A stretch of 64,000 nt of DNA from Beroe forskalii (Eukaryota; Ctenophora; Nuda; Beroida; Beroidae), in contig WFMF01000238.1 of the NCBI GenBank assembly GCA_011033025.1, forward strand, positions 62,001 through 126,000, given 5' to 3'. The translations under genes and the position numbers were made by a program. The notes under the pieces are model-generated. The model made no database searches and was not told the origin of the DNA. It worked only from the letters and a program-made list of their open reading frames with translations. Below are positions 46,701-58,796 of this stretch, piece after piece (positions within the stretch are counted from its first letter, which is position 1; every line of letters starts with the position of its first letter).

Positions 46701-49700
46701 ATGGCACTTGGTGGGGACCCTAAGAACGATCCCAAGGGGGGTAAGGGCAAGCCTGGAGGAGGGAGCATTGGCAAAGCTGGCGCAGGCCGCCAAGATGCCC
46801 GCGGAGGAATGGGCGCTAAACCCGGCGCCAACAAGTCAGGAGGGCTTGGAGGGAACAAGCCGGGGATGGGCGGGAATAAGCCTGGTGGAAGTGTAGGGAA
46901 TAAGGCTGGTGGAAGTGGTGGCTTTGGCTCAAAGCCAGGGTCTTCATCGGCTTCAAAACCCGGAATGATGGGTTCTAAACCCGGGTCATCTGGGGGCGGA
47001 ATGATGGGCAAATCATCGGCCGGAGTAGGCGGCAAGATGGGCGGTATCAGCGCAGGGAAGCCGCCCATTGGGAAACCAGGGAGCACAGGACTTGGAGCCA
47101 AGCCGGGCACGGTGCCAGGAAAGCCAGGATCAGCCATGGGTGCCAAGCCAGGTGCCATTGGAGCTAAACCTGGGGCGCCGGGTGCTAAACCTGGCGCACC
47201 AGGTGTGAAACCTGGAATGCCTGGAGCTAAGCCAGGAGCGCCAGGTGCCAAACCAGGCGCACCAGGTGCTAAACCTGGCGCACCAGGTGCCAAACCAGGC
47301 GCACCGGGCGCCAAGCCAGGCGCACCAGGAGCTAAGCCAGGCGCTCCGGGTTCCTCAGCTGCAAAGCCTGGAGCTTTAGGCGCCAAGCCCGGCGCACCTG
47401 GCGCCAAACCTGGTGCAGCAGGTGCCAAGCCAGGAGGTCTGGGGGCTAAACCTGGCGCCGTCGGAGGGAAGCCAGGCGCCATGGCTGCCGTCAATGGGAA
47501 GATGGGAATAAAGAACGGAATGCAGGCTGGGAAGGCGATATCTGCTCAGTCTGCAGCTAGAACGGCGGTGGCACTCAAGACTTCACATGACGTGGCTAAA
47601 GGCATGGCACCTCAGAAATCAACAGGTAATATTTTATACTTTACTTTACTTTAAACTTTTTCATATAGTTTTGACCATGAAAAAAACAGGGAATTTGACT
47701 GGTTATTTCGCACTATTTGCGAAGGGATATTCGGATAAATATGTTCTGTACACCCACATATAATGCGCATATTCTGTTCTAGAACAGTGAATAATGTGTG
47801 CGATATCACACCTAAAATTAGCGATCATTAGCAGTGACATGTGCAAAAGAGAGAGAACCCAGAGACACTATAGGCCCCGCGAACAAAAATAGGCGGTTCA
47901 AAGTCATCAACTTCCCACATTTTACTATGAAAATGACATCATTTGATCCGCTTATTATTTTCGTGGGAGTGTATAAAAGTGAGATATTTCTCATGGCGTT
48001 ATCTCTAATTATGTTTAATTTACAGTACCCTAACTTTATCTAGGGTTATTCTGAAATGTCGACTGTCATCAGTAATATTTGTGAATATATCTGGTGGAGA
48101 GGGGTGTCATTATCAAGGTTTAAATGTGGAATTTATGCGACGTGGAAATGTCTACTTTATATTTTGGGATAAGTCTGATACTATCACGGAAAACTAAGTA
48201 ATTACTTCGTTAATTGAGGATAATTGTAGTAGGTTAAGAAGTAGCGGAAGTTTGTGAGAATGAAGTTCGGTAAATCGTAAAGCATAAAACTTGAAGCTCA
48301 ACATATAGCTCTGCCGTCTTATCTTCAAAAAATAATTTCCCAAAATATTTTCATCGTGACCAACGAATCAACGATACAAAGTTCCAAACTCACAGACACT
48401 TCCGCCGGATCCATCTTCTGAATCTCGACCCAGTCTCTCTCCCTATATGTGGATCTCTCGATCCAGCCTCTCCCTATATCTTGATCTCCATCCATTCTCA
48501 CCTTATCTGGATCTAAATCCAGTCTCTCCTTATCTGGATCTCAATCCAGTCTCTCCTTATCTGGATCTCAATCCAGTCTTTCTCTATAGTATATGGACCT
48601 CAATCCAACTTTTCCCTATGCTTCGGTCTCCATCTAGTGTCTCCATATCCCCCACATCAGATCTCCTCACGGAACCCTCCTTCAACAAAGAACACGAATC
48701 CTCTGACGATGGTTGCAGTGCCCCCAAACATCCTGGCAACCAGCCGATAACACCCCGCGGAGGAGAATCCGGAGGAGGGGGCCAGGACTGGAACACCTTC
48801 AAACGGATCCGTTGTGGGAGTCCAAACAAAGGTGCAGGAAACAAGAAAAACCGGAAGGAGTTTGGACACGGTCTGAATACTAAGGGAGCGGAGAGTGCAG
48901 AGACAAAGAAGGAAAGTCCGAAGACGAAGCGGGAGAAGCCGAGTCTTCCGAAAACGTATGCGGAAGAGGAGTGTGAACTGGCGACCTTCATGTCGCTAAC
49001 CTGTCCTGAAGGTATTCCTTGGAACGGTGCCAGCTACTTGTGTTCCTTGGAACAGTGCCAACTGAGTGCCAGCTAAATGTGCCCAGAAGGTTCATGTGTT
49101 CCTTAGAACGGTGCCAGCTAAGTGCCAGCTTAATGTGTCCAGAAGATACATGTGGTGCTTGGAGTAGTGCCAGCTAAATGAACCAGCTAAATCAGTTCTG
49201 TAACGCTCATGTCCAATGTTGGCTTGTCAGCTAAATGGAACGGTGTGAGCTAAATCAGTAACACTTATGTACAATTATAGGCTTGGAACAGTGCCAGATT
49301 CGTGCCAGCTAAATCAGTAACGCTAATGAGCTAATGTGATGTAATGTATCAGCAGTGTATCAGCACATTTAAGCCACTCAGCATCAGCAGCAGCAGCAAA
49401 TTCAGCACTCAGCACAGCTTTATAAATCAGCCAAGTGACCTAGGTGACTCAGCAATTAGCACATTCAAAGTGTCTCCGATATCAGCACATGAGTAACTCA
49501 GTTATCAGCAGTCAGCACAAGTCGCTCAGCAACTATAATTTCCTCGATGAAAATTGCAAAAATAGTTCCATCGGAGAAAAGTAGCAGCTATATAAAAAGA
49601 GACATAACTCCGCTCAACATTTTTGCCGGAATATATCCCAATATAAAGCAGAATATAATCCCATGCAGCTGGAACGACGACAATTATTAGAGGTAGAAAT

Positions 49701-51346
49701 ATTACGATATATCAACATTAATATATTATTATTATTATTTATAGTGTTCCGGGCGGAAACTCCAACAAACATATTATATTTTATTTTATTCACTTGCTAA
49801 GCTTTGAAGCGCTAATTTATATATCGTTGATACCGCCTGACCTATATAAACTATTAACTTATTGAGAAGCCCACTTCATTCATATTTTGCTTTTGTCCTT
49901 TTCAGGTTTTCTATGGCTTGGCAGGAAATTTTTTATTTTTAATTCTGATGTAATTTGTGTCACGAGAGCTTTAAAATGTTAATTTATTTTAATTTTGTTC
50001 ACCGTGTCGGCTAGTTTTCAGTTTAACTTTCCGATATTTCGAATCGTTCGGATACAAAAACGATGAATCATCGATATGATACGATTTTCAAAAACCATTT
50101 CATACTTTTTGAACAAAGAGGAAATTATGATAATAAAATGCTTCAAATTTCTGCCCCTTGAGGGAAAAGTGCTTTGATTGATTGCTTCAATTAAAAATTT
50201 TCATCTGATAGAAAAAACGAACAAAAAATTGCGGCAGTTGGGTAATAAATTAGTGATTTTAAAAATAATCATCTATTAATTTTTCTCACCCACTTTTTCC
50301 ATTTCAGGATCAAGTGGTGGCACAGGCCTTGAGTATATTTTTCAAGCAAGAAAAATAAATTGATATATCATTATCAAAAAATGTTTTTCTTCCACTTGTT
50401 CCAAGTTGCTCCATTGCTCCAGTCGATAAAAAATTCATCGATTAAAATGAATAACTGATCATACATTGTCCGCAACTGATAGCTCTCAATATCTTTCAGT
50501 TGAAAGAGAACAATCGGTTGTACGAGGAGGTGGAGGCGGGTGAGTGACACTTATTTCAAATTATTTTATTCTTTAATTATTTTACTTCAAATAATTTTAA
50601 TATGATTGATTATTGATGAGTGAATAATATAGTGATTCCGCACGGCTAAGAGCTTTCAATAAATGAGGGGGGGAATCATAAAGAAATTTTGATGTAGTGA
50701 TAAATATTGCAAATCGACCAGCTAATCAGCCACATGCAAATTACATAAATTAAACCCAAACCTTACCTTCTGATGAAATCTCACAATTATTAAAGGGGGG
50801 GGGGGGCAAACCAGCCACCTTTTCGAACACATACACACGTACAGATCCACAGATCATGCTTTTAAACCGAAATAAAATTATAATCCTCAGCAATAACCTA
50901 ACATATATCTCGCTTACCTCTTTTTAGTGCCGTTGTAGCAGCAGAAGTTGGCGGTATGTCACGAAACATTCCTCTCTCACAGCTGGATAAGCTGGACATC
51001 ACCAAGGTACGGAGCTGAAATTGATACAGACATTTAAGAATAAAAGGAAAAAATTATTAGAAAAAACAACGAAAAATTAATTAGAAAAACAACAAAAAAG
51101 TTTCGAAATTTTTTCTATTCTAGCTAAAAGGATTCTTTTTCTGGTCAAAGGGCAGTGGTGCTAGGTGAAAAATTCCGTGGCCCCTAAATCAAAAGATAAA
51201 TCAATTTGTGAAGGATGGAAAGCGCGTCAAATAACGTTTATAATCCAACTATTCATCTCTCAGATGGACCACCGAGATCTGCAGATGTTGGAACGACAGT
51301 ACGGTGCGGGGTGGCTGAAATCCCTAGCTCCAACCCAGTTCAACAG
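46701..51346 (+). CDS. Gly/Lys/Pro-rich low-complexity protein, gene 1 of the cluster (3' end uncertain)
   Basis: Not recognised. Five exons with consistent phases: 46701-47625, 48661-49011, 50500-50539, 50928-51006, 51264-51346. A strong acceptor at 46666-46667 (CCTCCCTCCTCTAG) precedes the ATG, so an upstream non-coding exon or trans-splicing is likely; two short upstream ORFs lie between. Exon 1 encodes 308 residues of Gly, Lys, Pro and Ala: MGGNKPGG-type words, then the heptad GAKPGAP repeated. Exon 2 is hydrophilic and charged (NKKNRKEF, KTKREKPSLPK) and ends near ECELATFMSLTCPE. Exons 3-5 give EREQSVVRGGGGG, AVVAAEVGG, IPLSQLDKLDITK and MDHRDLQMLERQYGAGWLK. No signal peptide or membrane segment. 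It is probably intrinsically disordered with a short folded or helical C-terminal part; any function is unknown. Exon 1 is far more GC-rich than its surroundings. The final exon is not settled: see the candidates at 54481 and 58556. Confidence 0.72.
47145..47475 (+). repeat. coding 21 bp minisatellite, GAKPGAP heptads
   Basis: About a dozen 21 bp units of the type GGTGCCAAACCAGGCGCACC plus one base, in frame with exon 1 of the Gly/Lys-rich gene. Codons vary at third positions (GCT/GCC/GCA, CCT/CCA) while the peptide is kept. The antisense strand is also open for 276 codons, which is a consequence of the repeat. Confidence 0.9.
47876..47968 (+). mobile_element. TGACGTCA-family miniature element inside intron 1 of the Gly/Lys-rich gene
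   Basis: CCGCGAACAAAAATAGGCGG and CCGCTTATTATTTTCGTGGG ends, with TTCAAAGTCATCAACTTCCC and TACTATGAAAATGACATCAT inside. Full length, octamer one mismatch (TGACATCA). Confidence 0.8.
48421..48645 (+). repeat. 25-27 bp minisatellite at the end of intron 1
   Basis: About eight units of CAGTCTCTCCTTATCTGGAT plus CTCAATC, decaying at both ends. The array ends about 15 bases before the exon 2 acceptor at 48659-48660. The open frame through it is a repeat artefact, although the pyrimidine-rich strand could contribute to the polypyrimidine tract. Confidence 0.85.
49012..49330 (+). repeat. degenerate tandem repeat with GTGCCAGCTAAATG
   Basis: Words CCTTGGAACGGTGCCAGCTA, GTGCCAGCTAAATGTG and CCAGAAGGTTCATGTG recur with a period of about 60 bases. 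The array begins immediately after the exon 2 donor at 49012-49013. The sequence then turns into CAG/TCAGCA-rich text to about 49520. Confidence 0.7.
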
Positions 51347-51734
51347 GTACATTTCAAAAATTCAAAAAATAAATACAAAAATTCAAAAAATAAATATATT
51401 AATACTGAAAATTTTAAATTTTAATTAATGGTTGGACATTTACATTCAACACCAGTTCCAACCATATCATTATATTTTGGCATTTTACACTAGGTTGCCC
51501 AGCAAAGTTAAACGGGTTAAATCCGTAATTTTGATTTTTTATGATAAAAAAGTTCATTGCAATGGTAAAATTTTTCCCAGAAAGTGAACTTATTGCGACA
51601 AACTTTTCTTGGAAGCAACTATGTGCAACTATCCATATCAATAATGGTGTGTTAATCGTCCAGCAATATGTTCAATGTTTATGGGGAATGGTTGGCTAAA
51701 TGAAGCACAGAAGTGATACTTTTGCAAAACGGTG

Positions 51735-52375
51735 CCATCAGTTAGATAGTCAGAGCAAAGTGGTTTACTGGTTAGTGGTTAAGAGTGTAAGAAGTGGTGT
51801 CAGAGTGTAGCGGTGTTAGAGTGAAGTGGTGTCAGAGTAAAGTGGTGTCAGCGTTTAGTGGTGTCAGCGCGTTGAGTGGTGTCAGCGCGTTGAGTGGTGT
51901 CAGCGTGTAGTGGTGTCAACGCGTTGAGTGGTGTCAGCGTGAAGTGGTGTCAGCGCGTAGTTGTGTCAGCGCGTTGAGTGGTGTCAGCGTGAAGTGGTGT
52001 CATCGTGAAGTGGTGTCATCGTGAAGTGGTGTCAGCGTGAAGTGGTGTCAGCGTGTAGTTGTGTCAGCGCGTTGAGTGGTGTCAGCGTGAAGTGGTGTCA
52101 GCGTGAAGTGGTGTCAGCGTGAAGTGGTGTCAGCGTGTAGTGATGTCAGCGCGTTGAGTGGTGTCAGCGTGTTGTGGTGTCAGCGCGTTGAGTGGTGTCA
52201 GCGTGAAGTGGTGTCAGAGTAAAGTGTTTTCAGGGCAAAGTGGTGTCAGTGTAAAAGTGGTGTCAGAGTAAAGAGGTTTCTAGATGGAGTGCTGTCAGAG
52301 TTAAGTGGTGTCAGACTCAAGGTGAGATAGAGTCAGAGAAAAGTGGTGTCAAAGGAGAGTGATGTCGAGAATTGA
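51735..52375 (+). repeat. minisatellite AGTGGTGTCAGCGTGA, about 640 bp
   Basis: More than 30 GTGGTGTCA cores separated by GCGTGA, GCGCGTTG or GCGTGT, with a homogeneous centre and decayed ends. If the candidate terminal exon at 54481 or 58556 is real, the array is intronic, as the 9.5-10.2 kb array is in the thioredoxin-domain gene. Confidence 0.95.
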
Positions 52376-54480
52376 TGCCAATATAAATTTGGTTTCGGAG
52401 TTGAATTAGTATTAAATTCAGTTAATCGACGAATGGATAATATGACCATCAGAATGATCATATTAGTCTTATACAAAGTAACCTTTGTAATTTTGTACTA
52501 AGAAAATAATTACTTCGCCAGCTACAATGAGACATTGGCTTTCTCAAAGGGTTACTTTCATCAAGACGCCCTCAATGTAGACCATTCTTCAATCAAAGTG
52601 TTTCCATGACGACCAATGTCTGTAGATTCAGAGTAATGGAAACGTTTCATTATTAGTGTAATAAAAGGTATCATCTTTGATACATGTGCCATTTGCTTCT
52701 ATTTTCTGAAACTATCATAAGATCTTAGTACCATTCGCTTCTGTTTTCTGAAGCTATCTTAATACCATTTAATTCTTAGAAAATGAACCAAACTGCTAAC
52801 ATTTCTGAGATCATTGCTGGCTCCCTTCTTTTATACATGAGTTGCGAAAGGAGCATCTGGCACTTTCGATCGACTGCTGCCAAAATTTAAACCAGATTCG
52901 TTAATGAATCGCCATACCTCGTCTGTTATCCAATATCCATATTTTAAGTCTCGGCCCCGCCTCAACCACTTGCAATTTTAACGATCACCACATCGAGATT
53001 TTACTTATTAAATCCTCCTTCAGTCGCCAATAATCTGCATGTAGCTCTTCCCATGATTGTACAGTTATTATAATAAGCGCTAATTAACACTTAGTATTGC
53101 TCGTTCATGACGCCTTGAAAGTTATATGATTGGGCGTTATAATTTCTTTAAAGTTTAGTATCGTACGTATTTCGTCGGGTAACCGTTGATTTAATCATCC
53201 AACAAAATATTCTTACAGTTTATGTTATTTAATTTTTATTTAATATCGTTCTATCTAAACCAAATGAGTATTGTATTTGAGCGTTCCTGATGTCCGATTT
53301 CTCAGAAGCTCAAAAAAACAATCAGTAATTTTCAAATAATCGTGCAAATAAATACACCAACTGTTTTGTCCAACAATTTAATTATTTCGCTTCGGCGCAA
53401 CAAATTTCCATGAGGATCAATTGTATAATTTATTACTTCGCATTGTGTCGAGATTCTCGGCAAGATCCAGCCAATAATTGCTCTAGAGCTCACGGGATCA
53501 CTGGATTAAATAGATTTTAGAAGTTTATATCATGATTGTCGGCATTGTAAAGGTAGCGCGCACAGAGAGAATAATAAGTTTCTATGTGTACCTCCAAAGA
53601 CGGCAATTGTGCCGCCTACAACCAACTCACAGCCTGTATGAGCTCAGAGCTCACCCTGTACTTCTACAGTAAATTAAGAATAAAACACCCCCAAACAGTT
53701 AATAGTATGAAAAGTTGGGCCCGTACAAAGCCACCCATTATCCACTATTATATTAAAAGTACAGTACATATAATCCTAAAGGGAAGAGAGTAGGAGATTC
53801 AGTGATTTAGGTCATAGGAGGTACAGGATTCCGCCCTTATTACAAAAGACAAAGAACAGAGGAATGGACTCATTTCTCACCTCACGGATTATAGTAATGT
53901 GCTCGGTATACATTGCTCCTTTTAAAATCAAAAGTTTATGCGTGATTGTAATATTGATTATTTATTTTTGGTTTTATTCAAATGGTGAAGTACTGAAGTT
54001 CAATTTTTCTTCAAAATTGAGACCATTTTGAATCTTTGTAATCCAATGAGCTTAATTTTCCTAGCGTTCCAATTTCTATAGCTAGGTTACTCAACAACCA
54101 TAAAGCTCAATGACATCACATGAATGACCTGTACTATTAATTCATTCTAATTTCTAAGTCCATACTTGTGAAGACAATAATGAAATTATTATAGCTGAAG
54201 AATTCGATTGACCATGGCTTTATAGATTCAAGAAAATATATTAGAATCTATGATTTTAACGCTGAATATGAATATATTGAATTACGCAGTTGAATCTAAA
54301 ATTCTACTTATATATGTATGACATTAATACGATTCTCACGATATTCAATACCTATAACCCAACTAATAGGCCCAATACAATAGTATAAGGTGAGGCACTT
54401 AACTGAAGCTGTTTTACTAGACTAAAGCTTAATTTATCTATATTACTGCCGTGTCTGTTGAAATTTTATTGTAGTTTCAG

Positions 54481-54622
54481 CTGCCTTGCTTCTAGTCGAT
54501 ATGTTTTTCGTAACCGTTTATTTGGCGGATTTCTTGCAGATTTTGATTTTGATTTTGACAGTTATTGGAGCATTGAATGGATTGATCGGACTATCATATA
54601 TCCTGATAAGTTAAAGGGTTAA
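54481..54622 (+). CDS. candidate terminal exon of Gly/Lys-rich gene 1
   Basis: A good acceptor (ATTGTAGTTTCAG) is followed by an open frame of 47 codons ending in TAA. Its phase fits the two-base overhang left by the exon 51264-51346, giving a total coding length of 1620 bases. The peptide includes RYVFRNRLFGGFLAD, a DFDFDFD run and YWSIEWIDR. Phase agreement has a one-in-three chance of being accidental, and the exon at 58556 fits as well. Confidence 0.3.
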
Positions 54623-54884
54623 GCGCTGGAACCAGATTGTGCTGATACCAGACACCAGTTTTTTAACTCTATGTCACACTGAAAGCAGTTTGGTCTTTAT
54701 CATAATTGGAACCATTTCACGCTGAAACCTGCACCTGTTTTTTCTAACCAAAGGTCATTCTATCTCAACTGGATATTTTATTTCGAGACGGCTTATAGGA
54801 GCTACATAATTGCGCTGGAAATCGCTTCTTAGTCAGATGTTTGTGGTAACATGTCGATTGTGGAACTCCTGCGGGCGCAGATTT

Positions 54885-54994
54885 TCGTACGCTGTGTAAT
54901 CGTGCGCGGCTCACTGCCTGTTATTAACACTACCAGCCCTTGGCCCAATGAGCCGCGCACGATTACGCCGCGCATGAAAAAGCCGCGCACGTAG
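54885..54994. mobile_element. GCGCGGCT palindromic element, best-preserved copy
   Basis: TGTAATCGTGCGCGGCTCA and TGAGCCGCGCACGATTACGC are inverted ends, followed outside by GCGCATGAAAAAGCCGCGCA. The centre CCTGTTATTAACACTACCAG differs from that of the 30.3 kb copy. Confidence 0.75.
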
Positions 54995-56599
54995 TAGTTG
55001 GACATGTCACCGCAAATCCCCATATTTAACGGTAATATCAGAGCCATTTTATAAATTTGTCCAAGCTCCAATAATTCCTAAAAATTCAGTTTAGACGTTC
55101 AGTTTATTTTATAAATAACTTTGGCTGTTGGTGTTTAACAAAAAACCTACATCCGACCTGTTGATGGGCACTCATATTTTCGAGAAAAACGACGCCAGTC
55201 TCAATTGGAAAAGTAAGATCAGTGGAGGGTAGTTATCCTTGAAATACCGAGTGATGAGGACATGATAAAATGCAAATTCGATAAATATGAAATCAGAAAA
55301 AGTTAAGTAGAAAATAATTTGCTCAGTTTTTGTCGAAATTGTTTTGTCCTATGATAGACTCAAGACGTGCTACTGCTAAGGCTGAGGAGAATAAATAAAG
55401 TTGTTCGACTTTGCGCTTCATCGAAGCAATCTAGATTCTAGTTAAATTTTCTGCTTAGTCGAATTAATATCGTTTTGTTTGTTAATACTTCTAAGTTTAA
55501 TTATAATTCACGCTACACCAGGATAACACACACATCTTAGTTATCCACATATAACAATAGGGCGGATAATTCAATTAGAATTTGCAATTATTCTCTTAAT
55601 TAATTTTAGAAAGCAGAGGAACCGTTTCTTAAATAAAATGGATAGTCCAGATAAAAACAATATCCTAAATTTTGGGTTACTGAGCAACCCATGAGTTTGT
55701 ATCAATGAATTCCAATCTTTTCAACCTTTACGTAACGTTAACTTTAATTAAAAAGTAACAAGGCCAACGTGAGTACATTATTCAGTGAAAACGAGATAAC
55801 TGTGACTTTACAATAATTGCAGACTTCGTAAAGGCCGGAGAACATATATTTTTTTGACTGTTTTTCTGTTTTCAGTTACCTGTCACATTTGATAATATAA
55901 TACGACCTGGTAAAATGTACCAACTTCGAATTTCCTGTTGACAAATCGATACGACAGATATGCCTGATATATGATTGAAACTTTGATATATCAAGGAAAT
56001 TGACTTATATTTGATGTCTTAAACACCTAGAAAACTTCATTCATCACTATATGTTGTCAGAAAATTTCCAAGATGCAAATACATGAAACAAATCCCATTG
56101 CTCATGCTTTCTGATTTATTGGCCGGAATCTTTTGTGAGATCTTTTTGTGATTTGTCACTGTGAGCTCAGATCTATCGAAACTTGCCAAAATAAAGCATA
56201 ATTTTTATTGTCTTGATATGTAAGATTCTACAGAATTTTCCGCCCCAACAGCTTATTCATGTGTGTGACTAACTAATGTACTAAGATGTGAGTAATGAGT
56301 TGCCTGTTGCTCTGTTGGTTCGTCTTGAACCATGCAGAGTCCAAAATCTCAGTGCACGCTGGGGCAGAGTAAAATCTTAGACAATAGTTCGTTTCAGCAA
56401 TTTAGAAATTCCAGCGCGGTTTGCATTAGAGCCGTTAGAGTAATTTTATGCTGATACTTTATAGCTAATTTTTTTCCATGTAGTCCACAAAATGTCGCAA
56501 CATGTGATACCATTAATCTGTATAGGCTTAACATTAGTTATACCTTAGTCCGACACTTAAGCGGTGTAAAGTTAATAAAATAACCAAAACTAGGATAGT

Positions 56600-56676
56600 T
56601 GGATGTGATGACGTCATTATCGGAGCTCATAGTGGAAGGTTAATGACGTTGAACGATCTATTCTTAGTACACGAGA
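56600..56676 (-). mobile_element. TGACGTCA-family miniature element, near full-length
   Basis: GTGATGACGTCATTATCGGA, CATAGTGGAAGGTTAATGAC and GATCTATTCTTAGTACACG. Exact octamer at 56609-56616. Confidence 0.65.
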
Positions 56677-58555
56677 GTTTTAAGTGCAAATGTCGCTGTA
56701 TCCACTTATCCAAATTATAAATTTGAGTTTATCAGTTTAGATTCCGGCTATTTTACATATTTAAAGTACAATTTTACACATAATACGCTACATACTTAGT
56801 ACTTACATAGGTGATACCGAGTTCTCTACTGGTATAACTGTTTAAATGTAATGGTAAACGCAGGCAGCTACTTCTTATTATTTCACTATTTCACTATTTC
56901 ACCTTTCTAAAGAATTCTAAGGAAAACGTCGTCACTTATACTTTATTAGTTCCCGAGTTCCACTGGTTTTACGAATTTGATACATTTTGTATAACTTGTC
57001 ATCAACCACTTTCAGATTTAAAAAAACGAAAGACCTTTCAACTTCACGCGAATATCGGCGATTCAATTGTTAGCTAAAACTCTAATTTTATACAGTAGCG
57101 TCTGATTATATAATACTGATTCAGCCTGACGAAGTATAATCAACACTTAACAGCTTATGAGATACCTAAATTAAGGGCCAACTAAAATTAACATGAGAGT
57201 GCTAACCGACTTCATTCCAAGTTAGATTCAAACTGGATGATGATTTAAAGCTTTGCTCTTCCTCCCCAACAAATTTTGCAGCGTAAGAGGTTACAACGCG
57301 CGGCATTTTAGAACAATTTTACGTGATTCATTAAGTGCCAAAGTGGCATTTCATACTTAAGACATGTCAAAAACTTTTCGTGACAACCAATGAATTTCAT
57401 TAGGGAACAATGAGTTACGTTTTTAAAATCCAGCAAGTTCAGAAAATGTTATTAACATTTCGGATTTAAAACACAAAATTAATGACAGAAACAGAAAACT
57501 TTTGCGACATACCATAATTTTGTCGATAAATCTTAATTTGTTAATTACACCGGCAACAAAAACAGTTTATATTTACGGAAATTTCTTCGGATACTTTTTT
57601 ATTTCAATAAAAAGCGTTTTTATTTCAATATATTATTCATATAAAACAATATTAAGTGCTATATCAAAGGGCATACTATAAAACATAATAAATTGGCCTA
57701 TATTTTGTCACCTTACATTACAGGGACAGTATTTAGGATAGGACACAATGAGATAATCTCGAGACACGTAATAAAGCCCATAGTGAGACACCACGCATTC
57801 CTTTGTTTCCTTTGTTTTAATGTTTCGGATCACGCTTTTGCGGCTCGGTTTGTATTTGTGCAGTTTCAATGTTTCATTGTTATAGAGTAATAGTTTTCAG
57901 CCTTTTGAGCTTGGTCAAATATTTCCTGAAGGACACGAATAGGCAGAATTACTGAATAATTCACAGTTATTTCGCGCACCCGGCACCTTAGTTTTTTTGT
58001 TTATATTGCCGCCACGTATGCGGTTGGTTCTAAACCAATGGTTTGAATAAAACAGTCATTTTGCTCGAACATTTTCCCAGAATCTTGAAGTATCACAACA
58101 AGAGGCGTATATCAATGACATCCTTCTCATAAATGCATCTGAATTCAGAGCGACATGAACTTTCAACTTGGCACAGAGGACATTGCTAAGCGTCTGATCA
58201 TTGAGGCAAATTAATGCCATTCATTCTAAGATCATCATCTGTCATCATGATCAAAGGAATGTCACTTGGCACGAATAAGTACGAGATATTGTACAAGATG
58301 CTTGATATGTTTTAATTTCAAAATATTGCGGCTCTAGATAACTCCCACTGAAATTTACTTCCACTTTCTGATTTAATTCCTGTCTCTAATTTAGCTGCTT
58401 TTTGAAATCTTGAAACGAGAAATATAATTTATTATTGGTTATTTTAGCACAAAAATTTGACAGGCGACTGCGATGTCATTGTTGTACTTTCCCATTTCAA
58501 ATATTCGACTTGTGGGAAAATTCGATAAAATTTGAGTAAATTTGAGTAGCGCCAG

Positions 58556-58646
58556 GACTTATTTCATGAAATTTCACGGAAGTTTGAAGAACCTGTCAAC
58601 AAATAGTGAAGTTCTGCGTGAAGCTTTTAAGTGCATTAGTAATCAC
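58556..58646 (+). CDS. candidate internal exon, plus strand
   Basis: Thirty codons between AG at 58554-58555 and the donor GTAAGA at 58647. The peptide (RTYFMKFHGSLKNLS, NSEVLREAFKCISNH) is well mixed and amphipathic, unlike the noise frames around it. It needs a two-base overhang, which the exon 51264-51346 supplies, so it could be an alternative continuation of Gly/Lys-rich gene 1. The acceptor lacks a good pyrimidine tract. Confidence 0.25.
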
Positions 58647-58796
58647 GTAAGAAAAGTAGGCGATCCTGATACAAAAATTCCCAGACTAAACCGCAACAGA
58701 AATTACAATCTTATTCTCCTATTGGTTATGTGTGACGATTCATGTCAATTTCATAGCCAGGAACTGTGACTTTTAGTCATTGATGATTAGACCCCA

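Noticed and set aside
46664-47494. Minus-strand 276-codon Pro/Ala/Leu-rich frame
   Set aside because: Antisense of the GAKPGAP-coding minisatellite; 21 bp units keep both strands open. No splice or start support.
50308-50360. Extra exon after the acceptor TTTCCATTTCAG at 50306-50307
   Set aside because: No usable donor follows before stops, and exons 2 and 3 already join in phase without it.
50500-50539. Exon 3 of Gly/Lys-rich gene 1 read as a coiled-coil peptide LKENNRLYEEVEA
   Set aside because: That frame does not connect with the preceding one-base or following two-base overhang; the phase-consistent reading is EREQSVVRGGGG.
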